Positions 8,396-17,935 of a DNA stretch of 64,000 nucleotides are shown here, piece after piece; within the stretch, counting starts at the first letter, position 1, and each line of letters begins with the position of its first letter. The position numbers and the translations under genes were made by a program. Where the stretch lies: assembly GCA_903821875.1 (NCBI GenBank), contig CAIJMU010000127.1:18567-82566 (forward strand), in the 5' to 3' direction. The notes under the pieces were generated by a model. It saw only the letters and a program-made list of their open reading frames with translations. It did no database searches and was not told where the DNA came from. The stretch comes from an uncultured Spirochaetota bacterium (GTDB lineage: Bacteria; Spirochaetota; Spirochaetia; Treponematales; Rectinemataceae).

Positions 8396-8764
8396 ATGCT
8401 GGATGGAATTGGAAGGAAGGTATGGATCTTCCCTGACGCGGATCTACCGCCTCCGGGTGACTTCCCCTTGAAGGGGCACGAGTCGGTCATCGTTCTCAAC
8501 ATGGGAACGGAAGAAGCACAGGTCGTCATGACTCTTTACTTTTCGGACAGACCACCCGTCAAGACTCCAAGGCTTGCCGTGGGTCCGGAAAAGGTGCGCT
8601 GTTTCAGAATGGACTTAAAGGACGATATAGGGCTAGTCGTGCCGCTTGAAACGCAATACGCGATAAGGGTCGATTCGAGCGTCCCCGTTGTCGCGCAGTA
8701 TGGCCGCCTCGATTCGCGCCAGGCCAATCTTGCCTATTACACGACCTTGGGATACCCGATCTGA
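8396..8764 (+). CDS. Sensory rhodopsin transducer (ASRT) family protein
   Basis: A 122-residue soluble protein. KVWIFPDADLPPPG near the start, HESVIVLNMGTEEAQVVMTLYFSDR in the middle (given here across its length) and VPVVAQYGRLDSRQANLAYY at the end match the family founded by the Anabaena sensory rhodopsin transducer (PF07100), small beta-rich proteins that form tetramers. No rhodopsin gene is present here. The gene sits behind a LacI-type operator and directly before the sugar binding protein gene, so a role in sugar sensing or ligand binding is more likely than photosensing. A ribosome site AAGGAG precedes the ATG. The family call is firm; the function is inferred only from context. Confidence 0.8.
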   Translation: MLDGIGRKVWIFPDADLPPPGDFPLKGHESVIVLNMGTEEAQVVMTLYFSDRPPVKTPRLAVGPEKVRCFRMDLKDDIGLVVPLETQYAIRVDSSVPVVAQYGRLDSRQANLAYYTTLGYPI

Positions 8765-8840
8765 AGCTGGACATGAGCTTCGAGTGAAACGACGAGGCTG
8801 GCCTGTGGTGGTGCACTCTTCACTAAATGCCGGATTTATC

Positions 8841-8868
8841 TTGACAAAGCCGGGGACTAAAATATGAT
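8841..8868 (+). promoter_or_regulatory. Strong promoter for sugar transport operon
   Basis: TTGACA (8841-8846), 16-base spacer, TATGAT (8863-8868). The operator at 8873-8890 covers the expected start point. Confidence 0.7.
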
Positions 8869-8872
8869 AGTA

Positions 8873-8890
8873 AACGTTGCCGACAACGTT
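8873..8890. promoter_or_regulatory. LacI-type operator 2
   Basis: AACGTTGCCGACAACGTT, an 18-base palindrome with one mismatch that matches operator 1 (8261-8280) in CGTTG, the central CG and CAACG. It begins five bases after the -10 box. Confidence 0.72.
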
Positions 8891-8929
8891 GGCAATATAT
8901 CGACAGGCAGCTGCTAAATGGAGGTGGCT

Positions 8930-9922
8930 ATGAAACGGTTCGGAGCGATGATTCTGGCGATGGTGCTTCTATCGTCAATGAGCACGTGGGCGCAGGCCAA
9001 GGACAAACAAACTCTCATAGGTGTAAGCATCATGGAGTTGACAGCCTATACCTGGTATCTTGGAGTCATCGATGGCTGCAAGAAGTGGGCAACAGATCAT
9101 CCGGCTGCCAATTTCGCGTTCCAATTCGAGGATTCCCATTCAGATGTCCAAACCATGCTGAACAATGTCGAAAGCCTTCTCGCGGCCGATGCAAAAGGCA
9201 TCATCCTGTTTCCGGCCGATGCATCCTCGGCGATACCGACAATCAAGCAGAATGTGGCGAAGGGAATCCCCTTCGTCATTGGCGACTACAAGCAACAGCC
9301 TTCGAAGCCATCCGATGCGGTATGGGCGACCTTCGTGGGACATGACATGAAGGCATTGGGCGTGATCTCCGGCAAGATCGCTGTAACCTATCTGAAGACC
9401 TTGGGCAAGACCAACCCGGTGTGCCTGTTCGTGTCGCGGCCGACATCGGGTCAGGTCTCGGCGGACAGGTTCAACGGTTTCAAGGAAACGATCCTGGCCA
9501 GTTTCCCCAAGGCGAGGATCATTGAAGAGGGCGACTCGGGCGCTGGTAGCCGGGCCTCCTCGCAGGACCTCGTCGAGAACGTCCTTCAGAGAGAAAGCGT
9601 GATCGATGTCGTCAGCGGCCATAACGACGCCGAAGTCGTCGGCGCCTACAACGCAGCCGTCTCGCAGAAGCGCACGGCCATGAAGTTCATTGGCATTGCG
9701 GGCGACAAGGATGTCCTTACCTTCATATCCAAGGGCAATCCGGCATGGATAGGCGAAGTTCTCCAGGATCCTGTCGTCCTGGGCTACCAGGCAACGGATG
9801 CCATCTACAGATCACTCGTAAAGGGCGAAAAGCTTCCTCCGACCTACAATCTGCCTCAACCCGAGGGAATCACTCCTGCCAATATCAAGAATTACAATTG
9901 GCAGACATGGTCGTGGCTCTAG
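8930..9922 (+). CDS. Sugar ABC transporter substrate-binding protein (RbsB-like)
   Basis: A 330-residue periplasmic binding protein of the ribose/galactose class. The signal peptide MKRFGAMILAMVLLSSMSTW ends at AQA. The mature protein has the two-lobe pattern IGVSIMELTAYTWYLGVIDG, VESLLAADAKGIILFPAD, DVVSGHNDAEVVGAYNA and KFIGIAGDKD. The ATG at 8930 has GGAGG five bases upstream; an ATG at 8918 would put the ribosome site inside the gene. It is the first gene of the transport operon and is separated from the ATPase by a hairpin (9948-9974), consistent with the binding protein being made in excess. The ligand is unknown; downstream enzymes suggest an amino-sugar or oligosaccharide. Confidence 0.92.
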   Translation: MKRFGAMILAMVLLSSMSTWAQAKDKQTLIGVSIMELTAYTWYLGVIDGCKKWATDHPAANFAFQFEDSHSDVQTMLNNVESLLAADAKGIILFPADASSAIPTIKQNVAKGIPFVIGDYKQQPSKPSDAVWATFVGHDMKALGVISGKIAVTYLKTLGKTNPVCLFVSRPTSGQVSADRFNGFKETILASFPKARIIEEGDSGAGSRASSQDLVENVLQRESVIDVVSGHNDAEVVGAYNAAVSQKRTAMKFIGIAGDKDVLTFISKGNPAWIGEVLQDPVVLGYQATDAIYRSLVKGEKLPPTYNLPQPEGITPANIKNYNWQTWSWL

Positions 9923-9947
9923 GCAGGGACAAGTAGCTGATGATTCT

Positions 9948-9974
9948 GTGGGTGAGGAGCCTATCCTCGCCCAC
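9948..9974 (+). terminator. Intra-operon hairpin between binding protein and ATPase
   Basis: GTGGGTGAGGA and TCCTCGCCCAC pair over 11 bases (one G-T) with loop GCCTA, followed by ATTTACATT. It lies 26 bases after the binding-protein stop and probably gives partial termination or protects the upstream mRNA. Confidence 0.65.
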
Positions 9975-10053
9975 ATTTACATTGTACTAATTCATGTATC
10001 TATCATTCCGCGGATGGCGGTTCCGGCAATCGGAATAGGTGGAGGCGATCAGC

Positions 10054-11589
10054 ATGACCAGCGGTACCCGGGTGGATGGCGGCGTTCGGGGCGAAAATGC
10101 GCCTTTGATTCAGCTCAAGAACTGCAGGATGGAATTTCCTGGCGTGGTGGCCTTGGACGATGTGAGTTTCACCCTGTTGCCTGGCGAGTGCCATGGACTG
10201 GTTGGCGAAAACGGCGCCGGCAAGTCGACTTTGTCCAAATGCATAATCGGTGAAAACCACATGACTGAAGGCGAACTGTATGTGGAAGGAAAAAAGATAC
10301 GAATCCATAGCTATTCTGTAAAGGACTCCCAGAGGCTTGGGATTCAGGCCGTTCACCAGGAATTCCAGCTGATGAACGATATGACGGGCCTCGAGAACAT
10401 CTTCATCGGCCATTATCAGACCAGGTACGGGATGATCAACTGGAGGGCCCTCGGCAGGAAGGCCGCTGAGCTCATGGATTTTCTGCAGTGCGAGGTGAAC
10501 CTGAATGTTCCCGTAAAATACCTGCGCACGGCCGAAAAGCAGATCGTGCAGCTCGCAAAGGCAGTGCTGTCCGAATCGAAGGTCCTGATATTGGATGAGC
10601 TGACTGCTGTGCTCCAGGAAAAGGACATCCTGAACATCTACAGGATCATCGGAATCCTGAAAAAGAGGGGGATGGGCGTCATTTATATTTCCCACCGACT
10701 CAACGAGATATTCGAATGTTGCGATTCCTACACCGTACTCTGCGACGGTCGCCAGATGAACAGTGGGCGCGTCACTGATATCGACAAGCCGAAGCTTATC
10801 AAGATGATCATCGGCCGTGAGCTGACGCAGGCATTCCCCCCCATCAACGAGGTATTCGGGGACACGATGCTGGAAGTCAGGGGACTCTCGGCGCAGAAGG
10901 CATTCAGGGATATATCCTTCAGCGTGCGCTCGGGCGAGGTCATAGGGCTTGCAGGCTTGTTGGGCGCAGGCAAGACCGAGCTTGTGCATGCCATCTTCGG
11001 GAATCACAGGACCGTGGCTGGCACGATCCACATCAAGGGCAAAGAGACAAGGATAAAGAACCCGCAGCAGGCAAAAAAACTGGGGATAGGGCTGATTCCC
11101 GACGAGCGAAGGACCCTGGGGCTGAACATGCTGTTCGACATCAAGGACAACACGGTTCTTCCATCCATGGAAAAATTCAGGAAATTCAAATTCTTCCAGG
11201 ATCATGCTGCGGAGGCCAAGGCAGCCTTCGAGATAAACGAAAGACTTGAATTGAGCTACTACTCCCTGTGGCAGAACGTCAAGAACCTTTCCGGTGGCAA
11301 TCAGCAGAAAATCATCATCGCCAAGTGGATGCTCCGGAATTCGGAGATAATCCTTCTTGACGAGCATACAAGGGGCATCGATGTCGGCGCCAAGTTCGAG
11401 ATCTACAAGCTGATCAACGAGTTCACAAAACAAGGCAAGTGCGTGGTTCTCGTGTCTCCGGAGCTAGAGGAGCTGATGGGACTGTGCAACAGGATCTACA
11501 TCATGTTCGAAGGCTCGATCATGGATGTTGTCGAAGGGGAGAGAAGGACGCAAGAGGTCATCATCCACAGTCTGCTAGGGGTGAGCTAA
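10054..11589 (+). CDS. Sugar ABC transporter ATPase (two ATPase domains, RbsA/MglA-like)
   Basis: A 511-residue tandem ATPase for the neighbouring permease. Domain 1 has Walker [13 protein letters not shown] and Q-loop AVHQEFQLM, but its signature is degenerate ([14 protein letters not shown]) and Walker B reads [11 protein letters not shown], with Leu where the family has Pro (DEPT). Domain 2 has Walker [11 protein letters not shown], a good signature [14 protein letters not shown] and Walker [17 protein letters not shown], with His for Pro. In this family one of the two sites is often weak. The ATG at 10054 is used because GGAGG lies eight bases upstream. The gene ends one base before the permease start. 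Confidence 0.93.
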   Translation: MTSGTRVDGGVRGENAPLIQLKNCRMEFPGVVALDDVSFTLLPGECHGLVGENGAGKSTLSKCIIGENHMTEGELYVEGKKIRIHSYSVKDSQRLGIQAVHQEFQLMNDMTGLENIFIGHYQTRYGMINWRALGRKAAELMDFLQCEVNLNVPVKYLRTAEKQIVQLAKAVLSESKVLILDELTAVLQEKDILNIYRIIGILKKRGMGVIYISHRLNEIFECCDSYTVLCDGRQMNSGRVTDIDKPKLIKMIIGRELTQAFPPINEVFGDTMLEVRGLSAQKAFRDISFSVRSGEVIGLAGLLGAGKTELVHAIFGNHRTVAGTIHIKGKETRIKNPQQAKKLGIGLIPDERRTLGLNMLFDIKDNTVLPSMEKFRKFKFFQDHAAEAKAAFEINERLELSYYSLWQNVKNLSGGNQQKIIIAKWMLRNSEIILLDEHTRGIDVGAKFEIYKLINEFTKQGKCVVLVSPELEELMGLCNRIYIMFEGSIMDVVEGERRTQEVIIHSLLGVS

Positions 11590-11590
11590 C

Positions 11591-12607
11591 ATGAGTGATA
11601 TTGACAGAAAGACGAAACGCTCCGGCGGAGTTTGGAAGGTCTTTCTCAGGGATTGGATAATACTGATACTGCTTCTAGTCCTGGTTCTGCTGTGCAGCGT
11701 GTTCCTGGAAAAATTCAGGACCACCAACAACATCATGAACATCCTTCGCCAGGCATCCTTTACGGCTATCATCGCCATGGGCGAATTCTTCGCGATATTG
11801 ACCGGACAGATGGACATGTCCGTATCTTCGGTCATCGGGATGGTATCCATCTTCTTCGCGGGCTTTGTGGTCAAGCTCGGACTGCCGGTCTGGGTGGCCA
11901 TCGTCCTGGTGCTGGCAATGGCTGTGGTGATCGGCCTGATCAACGGACTACTTGTTGTTTACGGCAAGATGCCGTCCTTCATAGCGACCCTGGTCGTGAT
12001 GAATGTAGTGAGAGGTGTCAATTACCTGTATTCCAGGGGGCTTCCCATATCCGGCCTGCCCGAAGGCTTCAATTTCCTGGGCTCCGGCTATGTCGGCATC
12101 GTACCGTTCCCTGTCATCCTGATGTTTTTCGTCGCGCTCGTCCTCTATGTCGTCACGGCGCACACTTCACCCGGACGGAGTTTCTATGCCGTAGGCGGCA
12201 ACCTTGAGGCGAGCAAGCTTTCAGGCATAAACGTGAACTACATAGGCGTTCTTGCCTTCGTGTTCAGCGCGGTCCTTACGGGGGTCGGCGCACTGGGTCT
12301 GACCGCGAAAACGCTCGCGGGAAATGTAACCCTGGGCGATGATCTGCTGTTCGACGTCATGACCATTGTCGTGTTAGGTGGGACGTCGCTGATGGGAGGA
12401 CGCGGGCGGATCTTCGGCGTCGTCATCGGCGCACTGTTCCTGCAGGTGATCGGCAACGCGATGGTGCTTCTCAGCATCAACACATACTGGCAGTGGGTGG
12501 TCAAAGGCGCAATCCTGATCATCGTAGTTCTTATCGATTCAAATACCAAGAGAGATGTGATTACGGCAAAGGGCAAGACCCCACACAAGCACCCTGAGGA
12601 GGGATGA
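11591..12607 (+). CDS. Sugar ABC transporter permease (RbsC-like)
   Basis: A 338-residue inner-membrane protein with about eight to ten predicted helices. Family motifs are present: [20 protein letters not shown] near residue 60, [15 protein letters not shown], the coupling region [14 protein letters not shown] and the C-terminal [16 protein letters not shown]. RbsC proteins usually read GQIDLSVGS where this one has GQMDMSVSS. It follows the ATPase gene by one base and its stop overlaps the next start (ATGA), so it is translationally coupled on both sides. It forms the pore for the binding protein at 8930. Confidence 0.92.
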   Translation: MSDIDRKTKRSGGVWKVFLRDWIILILLLVLVLLCSVFLEKFRTTNNIMNILRQASFTAIIAMGEFFAILTGQMDMSVSSVIGMVSIFFAGFVVKLGLPVWVAIVLVLAMAVVIGLINGLLVVYGKMPSFIATLVVMNVVRGVNYLYSRGLPISGLPEGFNFLGSGYVGIVPFPVILMFFVALVLYVVTAHTSPGRSFYAVGGNLEASKLSGINVNYIGVLAFVFSAVLTGVGALGLTAKTLAGNVTLGDDLLFDVMTIVVLGGTSLMGGRGRIFGVVIGALFLQVIGNAMVLLSINTYWQWVVKGAILIIVVLIDSNTKRDVITAKGKTPHKHPEEG

Positions 12608-13782
12608 CCATGCACGGAGACATTCGCATACCAGACAGCGAGTACAAAGAGCGGGTCCGCCGCGCGGCGGAAATCCTGGTCCGCGAGCGGCTCGACGCCC
12701 TGATTGTGAACGGTAGCGAGGCCGATTACGCAAACACAAGGTACTTCTCGGGATTCTGGCCCCTGTTCGAGCGCTGCGGCGTGGCGATCAGCGCGGCCGG
12801 GGCGGCAGCCCTGATGGTTGGCCCCGAGAGCAGGGCTTTCGGCGGAGACCGGAACAAGCTCGACAAGCTTTACGTGCTCAAGGACTATCGCGAGAGCGCC
12901 GACCCCGCTTATCCGGAGCTCAAGGTGGATAGCTTCAGCGACGTGCTCAAGGGCCTTGGCGTTACTGGAGCCAAGCTCCGGATCGGCGTCGCGAGCTACC
13001 TTGACACCTCCGTCGTGATCATGGAAGGGATCAAAACCGCTTTCCCCGCCGCCGAAATTGTGAGGGCAGACCAGATCATGGTCGAGCTGAGGCAGATCAA
13101 GTCAGAGAGCGAGATTGCCTGTCTGAAGGAAGGCTATCGCCTCGCGGAGCTCGCAAGCCAGCAAGTCATCAAGGAGATCAGGCCCGGCATGACCGAGCTG
13201 CAGATGGTCGGCGTCGCCCAGCGGGTTATCTACGAGAACGGTGCCGAGTACGAGGGCCTCCCCATGTACGTGTTCTCCGAGGCTTCGACGAGGCACGCGA
13301 TATCCCGCTCCTCCTACCGCAAGTTCGAGAAGGACGACATTGTCCAGCTCAACCTCTCGGCCAAGATCGACGGCTACTCGGCCTCGATAGGCTATCCCCT
13401 GGTTCTCGGCAAGCTCACGGGCAAGCGCCGCGAGATCGTCCTCTTCTGCCTCGAAGCGCACAACTGGACGGAGCGGCAACTCAAGGCTGGCGTCATCGCT
13501 GCCGACGTCGCAAAGGAATTCTACAAATTCTACCTGGACAAGGGCTACAAGGACAACTTCGTCTACGGTCCCCTCCACGGTACTGGCCTCATCGAGGTCG
13601 AGGCGCCCTGGGCCGAGACTATCTCGAACTATCCCTTCAAGCCGAACATGACCTTCCAGATAGATACCTTTATCGCAACTGACAGTTTCGGCGTGCGCTG
13701 GGAGAAAGGTATCGCGATCAAAGAGAGCGGCGTAGAAGTCCTGTCAGCGCCCATCGGCAAGCTCTACGAGCTGGAATTCTAG
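12604..13782 (+). CDS. M24 (Xaa-Pro aminopeptidase/creatinase-like) protein lacking metal ligands
   Basis: A 392-residue protein with a creatinase N-terminal domain (about 15-150) and a pita-bread M24 domain (about 160-390). Of the usual five metal ligands most are changed: the first Asp region reads [19 protein letters not shown], the His of GPLHGTGL is kept, the following HE pair is replaced in IEVEAPW, and the first Glu position reads [15 protein letters not shown] keeps a late Glu. It is therefore unlikely to be a metallopeptidase. It may be a creatinase-type amidinohydrolase, which uses no metal, or a non-catalytic protein. The start overlaps the permease stop; ATG at 12610 is an equally good start behind GGAGG. 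It lies in the sugar operon. Confidence 0.85.
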   Translation: MTMHGDIRIPDSEYKERVRRAAEILVRERLDALIVNGSEADYANTRYFSGFWPLFERCGVAISAAGAAALMVGPESRAFGGDRNKLDKLYVLKDYRESADPAYPELKVDSFSDVLKGLGVTGAKLRIGVASYLDTSVVIMEGIKTAFPAAEIVRADQIMVELRQIKSESEIACLKEGYRLAELASQQVIKEIRPGMTELQMVGVAQRVIYENGAEYEGLPMYVFSEASTRHAISRSSYRKFEKDDIVQLNLSAKIDGYSASIGYPLVLGKLTGKRREIVLFCLEAHNWTERQLKAGVIAADVAKEFYKFYLDKGYKDNFVYGPLHGTGLIEVEAPWAETISNYPFKPNMTFQIDTFIATDSFGVRWEKGIAIKESGVEVLSAPIGKLYELEF

Positions 13783-13812
13783 CAGGAATCGGAAAGGAGG
13801 GAGGAAGCGGCC

Positions 13813-14700
13813 ATGAGACCTATTTATGTCCTTCTCGGCGTCGATATGGAGACTGACGTAGGCAGTTTTACTCCTTTCTACGAGGGGCTGAAGCATGGAA
13901 CGCCACTCCTCCTCGATCTTTTCGGGAAAAAGGGAGTGAGCGGCACCTTCTTTTTCACCGGTGACAGCGCAAAGGAAAACCCGGAGGTAGCGCGGATGGT
14001 GGCGGCGAGTGGCAACGAAGTCGGATGCCATTCGCTATTCCACGAAACCATCGGGGACGAGTTGTTCCCGATACCCGGCGTGAAGGCCTTGCTCCCCCAC
14101 GAAGTCAAGCCCAGGCTGGCCCTGTGCAAGGAGTGGGTTGAAAAGGCTGCAGGCGTCGAGACAAGTTCTTTCCGTTGCCCAAGGCTTTGGGGCTCTACGA
14201 CAGTCGTCAACGCCCTCGAGGAACTGGGGTTCACCTGCGACGTGACATATCCGATGTACTTCTACCGCAAACAGTTCGCACCCTACCATCCCGACCGCAA
14301 GGACTGGACGCAAAAGGGAGACAGCACCCTGCTTGAAATCCCGAACTTCGCTGACATGACGATGGAAAGCAAGGATCCAGGCCTTGAACGCGACCGCGAT
14401 CAGTGGCCGCTGTTCAGGACAGAGGGTGCTGGTCAGCTCCTCAAGAAGGCAAAGGGGTTTATCCAGTTTTGCGATGACAGGGGCATTCCTCCAGTACTCG
14501 CGTTCTACATCCATCCCTGGGAGTTCTGGCCAATGGAGACAAGCTACCACTTCGGCGAAGCTACGGTCATCCCCGACGAGTTCATAACCCGGAACTGCGG
14601 CGAGGTGGCGCTTCGCGAACTCGGCAATGTGATCGACGGACTCAAGGAAATGGGAGCAACTTTCCAGACGGCGCGGGAGCTGACCGGAGTCTTTGCATGA
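13813..14700 (+). CDS. Polysaccharide deacetylase (CE4/NodB-like)
   Basis: A 295-residue NodB-fold enzyme. The motif 1 Asp is in LLGVDMETDVG, GTFFFTGDSA is the usual strand, and GNEVGCHSLFHE gives the HxxxH metal ligands. Later motifs are seen in SSFRCPRLWGSTT and AFYIHPWEF. Such enzymes remove N- or O-acetyl groups from chitin-like, peptidoglycan or related glycans. There is no signal peptide, so it would act on an imported, soluble substrate. The ribosome site is AAAGGAGGGAGG at 13793-13803. It is the second enzyme gene after the transporter, supporting an acetylated amino-sugar substrate for the whole operon. Confidence 0.88.
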   Translation: MRPIYVLLGVDMETDVGSFTPFYEGLKHGTPLLLDLFGKKGVSGTFFFTGDSAKENPEVARMVAASGNEVGCHSLFHETIGDELFPIPGVKALLPHEVKPRLALCKEWVEKAAGVETSSFRCPRLWGSTTVVNALEELGFTCDVTYPMYFYRKQFAPYHPDRKDWTQKGDSTLLEIPNFADMTMESKDPGLERDRDQWPLFRTEGAGQLLKKAKGFIQFCDDRGIPPVLAFYIHPWEFWPMETSYHFGEATVIPDEFITRNCGEVALRELGNVIDGLKEMGATFQTARELTGVFA

Positions 14701-14761
14701 AGGATACGCGTCAGGATTGCGACATGACTGGTTATTGTTGGCCTGAAAGCGAGGAACGACC

Positions 14762-16867
14762 ATGCTGAAGTTGTTGCCCGAACCAAAAAGAGTGAAAGAA
14801 GGCACGGGATGCACAAAACTCTTTTCGGGTATATCCTTTGCATTCGAGGGGCCCTCTGATCGCCAGCAAGAAGATTTCCTTGAAATAGTGCGGATGAGGT
14901 TCTGGAACCGCAGAGACCTGCGGATATCCGCGGAAGAAGCGCGGGATGACAATATCAATGCCACCTTTATCCAGGGGCTTGCAGGTATCGACACAGACAA
15001 CAGCGACCTGTTCCTGAAGCAGGGCTACCAGCTGATAATCGGGGCTGACAGGATCGTCGCAAGATACGGAGAAAAAGCAGGGTTCATCAATGCGGTCACT
15101 ACGGTAAAGCAGCTGCTTATCAGGAAGGAGGGTGGATTTTCCCTCCCGCTCTGTGAAATCACCGATTGGCCTTCGGTGGAACACCGTGCCGTTGCGCCTA
15201 CCTTCTCGTGGTACGCAGGATACGGCAGGCTCGGCTTCGACATGCAGCTGTGGGGCTACGATGAGTGGCTGGAGTACATGAACGTCTGTATTGACAACAA
15301 GATAAACCAGATGAACATGGTCATGTACGGGTACTGGCCCTTCGAGCTCGAGAGATACCCTGAAACCGTATTCCGGGATGTGCCGGTGCAGATCTGGAAC
15401 AAGGAAAACCAGAGATGGCTGAAGCTGCGCTACTCCCACCCGAACATCGAGGATGATTTCCTCGCCGACTTGATCGCCATGGCGCACACTCTGGATTTCA
15501 GGATCTTCGCCTACGTCGGACTCAATTCCTACAACGGCGCGTACAGCATCAAGCATCCGGAAAAACGCATGATGACGCCCGCCGGATCGGGGTTCATGAA
15601 CGATTTCGACTCATTGTGCCTGAGCGACGAGGGAAACATCGAGTACATCCTTGCGAGCATGGCAAGGTTGGCTGAAATCGGCTTCGATGGCTTCACCCTC
15701 GAGGAGAGCGAGGAAGGGTTCTGGTTCTGCGAATGCGAGCGCTGCAAGGCGCGCTGGGGCAGCCTCTCAAGCTCCCCGGTGGAAGCCAAGCACAAGGCCA
15801 ACCTGTGGCTTCTGAACCAGATCTACAATGAGATTCGAAGGGTGAATTCCAGCGCGGTGATAGGCATCCGTGCCTACAGGCAGCCGCCCCTCGAGAAGGA
15901 TCCCGCATTCCTTGATGAATGCGTGGAAAGCATGCCCAAGGACATTGTCCTGTTCTGGGCGCCTGCCCTCTACGTTCCACCTACGGAGTTCAGGAAATGG
16001 ATCGCCGCCTTCGGGAAAGAACGCATTTGGGGCAGGGACACGGAGGCTAACGCCATCACCTCGACGATGGGCCGACTGTTCAGGATCTTCGAGTCCAACA
16101 TGATCCGCTATGAGGACGAGCCCAACGTGCAGGTCATCGAGCGCGACATTGAGCAGCACATCACGAGCGCGGAGGAGGGTGTCGCCGGGGTGAATGGCTT
16201 CATGTTCGAATGGTACGGATTGTTCATGTTCCAATGGGCGCACGCCAACTATGGCTGGGGATCCCAAATGGACAAGAACGCATTCTTCGACATGGCCTGC
16301 GAAATCGCCTTCGGCAAGGAACTCGGGGAAAGGGTTCTCGTCGTCCTCCAGAACATACTCACCATCCACGAGAGCCAGATGCCTCTCTACACAACGCCAT
16401 TCCCATTCCAGAAGAACAGGATCACGAAAGCGGATATTCCGATGATCATGCAGGCGCGCCTGCGCCATCCCGGCCTCCTGGAGGAGATCCACCGCATCCA
16501 GCAGGAAATCGGAAAGGACTCACAGCTCGTCCACTACATCCCGCATTTCGCCAGGATCGAGAACGCCCAGCGGAGAAACGCGGTGATCTACGAAATGGTC
16601 CTCGCCTCGCTGGAATATGAGGACGCCATCTCGCCGGAAGACAAGGCGCGGTGGCTTGACGAGATCCTTAGCCTCAACGAGAAGGACTTCGACCTCGTTA
16701 AAGACATTTTTTTCGACATCAATCCAGTGAGCGAGACCGGTGTCAAAAGCTGCATGTACCCCTATCACGAGATCAAACGCATTATTCACAATATCAGGCA
16801 CCCGGAGAGCCCCGATAATGGCGTCATATGTTCCGGCATAGAGGCCCTTGGGTGGCTGTGGCTATGA
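14762..16867 (+). CDS. Glycoside hydrolase, GH20-like (putative)
   Basis: A 701-residue protein without a signal peptide. Residues 1-140 resemble the N-terminal domain of GH20 and related enzymes (LLPEPKRVKEG, then GYQLIIGADRIVARYGEKAG and FINAVTTVKQLL, ending ITDWPSVEHRAV). A barrel-like region follows (WLEYMNVCIDNKINQMNMVM; FDGFTLEESEEGFWFCECERC). The acidic pair in TLEESEEGFW is a candidate catalytic site, but the classical GH20 HxGxDE order is not clear, so it may belong to a neighbouring family such as GH84, GH89 or an unassigned clade. Its position after a deacetylase in a sugar-uptake operon suggests hydrolysis of an N-acetylated oligosaccharide in the cytoplasm. Confidence 0.65.
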   Translation: MLKLLPEPKRVKEGTGCTKLFSGISFAFEGPSDRQQEDFLEIVRMRFWNRRDLRISAEEARDDNINATFIQGLAGIDTDNSDLFLKQGYQLIIGADRIVARYGEKAGFINAVTTVKQLLIRKEGGFSLPLCEITDWPSVEHRAVAPTFSWYAGYGRLGFDMQLWGYDEWLEYMNVCIDNKINQMNMVMYGYWPFELERYPETVFRDVPVQIWNKENQRWLKLRYSHPNIEDDFLADLIAMAHTLDFRIFAYVGLNSYNGAYSIKHPEKRMMTPAGSGFMNDFDSLCLSDEGNIEYILASMARLAEIGFDGFTLEESEEGFWFCECERCKARWGSLSSSPVEAKHKANLWLLNQIYNEIRRVNSSAVIGIRAYRQPPLEKDPAFLDECVESMPKDIVLFWAPALYVPPTEFRKWIAAFGKERIWGRDTEANAITSTMGRLFRIFESNMIRYEDEPNVQVIERDIEQHITSAEEGVAGVNGFMFEWYGLFMFQWAHANYGWGSQMDKNAFFDMACEIAFGKELGERVLVVLQNILTIHESQMPLYTTPFPFQKNRITKADIPMIMQARLRHPGLLEEIHRIQQEIGKDSQLVHYIPHFARIENAQRRNAVIYEMVLASLEYEDAISPEDKARWLDEILSLNEKDFDLVKDIFFDINPVSETGVKSCMYPYHEIKRIIHNIRHPESPDNGVICSGIEALGWLWL

Positions 16868-16912
16868 GGGAAGCAGATAACTAGTATCGTCAGCGCTGAG
16901 CGAGGTAGCACA

Positions 16913-17935
16913 ATGGTCATCTCACTTGATCCATCCATGTTCAAGGAGAAGGAACGGGAATTTCTTTTGTCCCCGACCTTCTCTGTCAGCCTGTTTCAAT
17001 ACCGGTCGGGCGTCGAGGCTGCCAGGATCAAGGCAGGGCGCGGTGAGTTTGTCTGGCTTCCCTATCTGGGACAGCAGATATGGGATTGGAACATCGACGG
17101 AATAAGCCAGAAGTTCGACGGCTTCGTGAAGGAGCCCGCATATGGCCGGAATTTCCTTCAGAACTATGGAGGCTTCCTGATCCATTGCGGAATGACCGCC
17201 ATGGGCAATCCCGGCGAAGGTGACACGCATCCCCAGCATGGCGAACTTCCCCTCGCTCGCTTCGATGAAGCATGGATCGAAGTGACGGAGGAAAATGGAA
17301 GCCAGGCGCTGCGATTAAAGGGGCGCCGCCACTGGCACGTCCCCTTTGTCTCCGAGTATCACTGCATTACGGGTTTGCGGATTCCGGCCAATGGCCTGTC
17401 GATGGATGCAGATCTCCTCCTGGAGAATCCGACAGCGCAGGCCATGGAGTACATGTATCTCGCCCATATCAACTTTCCCTTCAAAGGTGCTGAAAGAATC
17501 CTATCAACTGCTACCTTCGATCAGGCGCATGTCCGTATCCGAAATGAAACGATAGCTGGCTTGTCGGCGCTGCCCGAAGTGATCAAATCGATAGGGCAGG
17601 CAGATATCTACGACCCGGAATTGGTAGCAATCGTAAGCGACATGGACGCATTGGGGGGAAACATAGGCTCGGCCCTGGTCTGCACCGACGGCACAATCCG
17701 ATGGGTATGCCAGGAAGGCCCTTCCCTTGATCACCATGTGGTCTGGATAACCCATAACGAGGATCGCGGCGCCTGCGGATTCCACCTGCCTTCCACCGAC
17801 GGTCCTGACGGATACCGGAGCGAAAAAGCCCGGGGGACGGTAAAACAGTTGCCGGCCAGAGGCAGCGTCACCATGAAGTATTCCTGCGGCTATGGCGACA
17901 GCCAGGCAGCCGTTCCCTTTATCGGCGCTACCTGA
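16913..17935 (+). CDS. DUF4432 family aldose-epimerase-like protein
   Basis: A 340-residue galactose-mutarotase-fold protein. Conserved patches are FVWLPYLGQQIWDWNIDG, GGFLIHCGMTAMGNPGEGDT with the following HPQHGELPLA, AHINFPF, and a C-terminal YSCGYGD. The His-rich central patch is typical of DUF4432 and of mutarotases. The probable role is anomer interconversion or binding of the imported sugar. It is the last gene of the carbohydrate operon and is followed by a strong hairpin (17934-17963). The family call is reasonably firm; substrate and catalysis are unknown. Confidence 0.78.
   Translation: MVISLDPSMFKEKEREFLLSPTFSVSLFQYRSGVEAARIKAGRGEFVWLPYLGQQIWDWNIDGISQKFDGFVKEPAYGRNFLQNYGGFLIHCGMTAMGNPGEGDTHPQHGELPLARFDEAWIEVTEENGSQALRLKGRRHWHVPFVSEYHCITGLRIPANGLSMDADLLLENPTAQAMEYMYLAHINFPFKGAERILSTATFDQAHVRIRNETIAGLSALPEVIKSIGQADIYDPELVAIVSDMDALGGNIGSALVCTDGTIRWVCQEGPSLDHHVVWITHNEDRGACGFHLPSTDGPDGYRSEKARGTVKQLPARGSVTMKYSCGYGDSQAAVPFIGAT

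Noticed and set aside
10003..11433. 476-residue minus-strand frame opposite the sugar ATPase
   Set aside because: It is a shadow of the tandem ATPase gene with no motif or ribosome site.
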